DNA of 64,000 nucleotides from Mycobacterium sp. PS03-16 (GTDB lineage: Bacteria > Actinomycetota > Actinomycetes > Mycobacteriales > Mycobacteriaceae), in contig NZ_SPQO01000013.1 in assembly GCF_004570325.1 (NCBI RefSeq), positions 1 to 64,000 of the forward strand. Direction: 5' to 3'. A program made the translations under genes and the position numbers. This document shows, in pieces, positions 63,831-64,000 of this stretch. Under the pieces are notes generated by a model. That model was not told the DNA's origin. It searched no databases and worked only from the letters and a program-made list of their open reading frames with translations. Each line of letters opens with the position of its first letter. The stretch's first letter is position 1.

Positions 63831-64000
63831 CCACCCAACTCAACAAAGACGGCAAGGGGTCGGGCGGCGCCACCACGGTCGCCTCCCCGATGACCGGCGA
63901 ACCGGTGAAGCTGTTCTCCCGGGACTGGTTCGCCGGCCTGGCGCTGCGTTACGCAATGGTCATCATCCTGCTGATGGTCATCGCGTACTTCAGCTACCGC
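63827..64000 (+). CDS. Sugar ABC transporter permease, RbsC-like, N-terminal part
   Basis: The first 58 residues are visible; the rest is beyond the window. A hydrophilic N-terminus (MTTQLNKDGKGSGGATT) leads into the first membrane segment LRYAMVIILLMVIAYFSYR. The identity is inferred from position after an RbsA-type ATPase and the GTGA overlap. Confidence 0.75.
   Translation, partial: MTTQLNKDGKGSGGATTVASPMTGEPVKLFSRDWFAGLALRYAMVIILLMVIAYFSYR

Overview
The window comes from the chromosome of a mycobacterium, most likely a Mycolicibacterium-type species. GC content is very high, GTG starts and 4-bp ATGA/GTGA overlaps are common, and from about 16.6 to 54.7 kb the gene order follows M. tuberculosis Rv1835c to Rv1867: CocE-type hydrolase, vWA protein, glcB, CBS/CorC pair, guaB1, gnd1, blaR/blaI, thioesterase, ureABCFGD, ndh, LLM oxidoreductase, SDR, modBC, apa, CoA-transferase and thiolase-like protein. 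That assignment rests on remembered gene order and protein motifs; no search was run.

Region 1 (1-11.4 kb) is the end of a PDIM/phthiocerol-type lipid cluster on the + strand: the C-terminal part of a modular PKS (AT end, KR, ACP), a PpsE-like terminal synthase (KS-AT-ACP-condensation-like), the DrrABC exporter, a PapA5-like acyltransferase and a TcmP/LCMT-type methyltransferase. The genes are tightly packed and the run ends at a strong hairpin. A Baeyer-Villiger-type monooxygenase converges on it. No mas, fadD28, mmpL7 or tesA lies downstream inside the window.

Region 2 (13-21 kb) is a mixed set: a secreted PE-PPE-domain serine hydrolase without a PE or PPE N-terminus, a DoxX-like membrane protein, an SRPBCC protein, a DUF2505-type protein, a CocE/NonD hydrolase, an SDR and a polytopic membrane protein.

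Region 3 (21-33.5 kb, mostly - strand) holds conserved housekeeping genes: vWA/solute-binding-like protein, malate synthase G, a 307-aa conserved protein overlapping two CNNM/CorC-type CBS proteins, GuaB1, 6-phosphogluconate dehydrogenase, and a BlaR-like protease with its BlaI repressor.

Region 4 (33.6-48.2 kb) starts with an unrecognised gene bracketed by iron-box-like palindromes. It continues with a PaaI-type thioesterase and the complete urease operon, then NDH-2, an F420/LLM oxidoreductase, a degenerate SDR, molybdate permease and ATPase genes without the binding-protein gene, the Apa-like proline-rich secreted protein, a small four-Cys secreted protein, a hypothetical protein, a CGNR regulator and a CPBP protease.

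Region 5 (48.2-54.7 kb) carries phosphoketolase and, divergently, a fused two-domain CoA-transferase followed by a thiolase-like protein.

Region 6 (54.7-64 kb) looks like a sugar/polyol catabolic locus. A SorC-type regulator and an SDR face left. Facing right is one overlapping operon: SIS sugar-phosphate isomerase, FGGY kinase, ribulose-phosphate-3-epimerase-like enzyme, two zinc dehydrogenases flanking an SDR, and an RbsA/RbsC-type ABC importer cut by the window edge. The likely logic is import, oxidation of a polyol to a ketose, phosphorylation, then epimerisation/isomerisation into central metabolism; the substrate cannot be read from the sequence.
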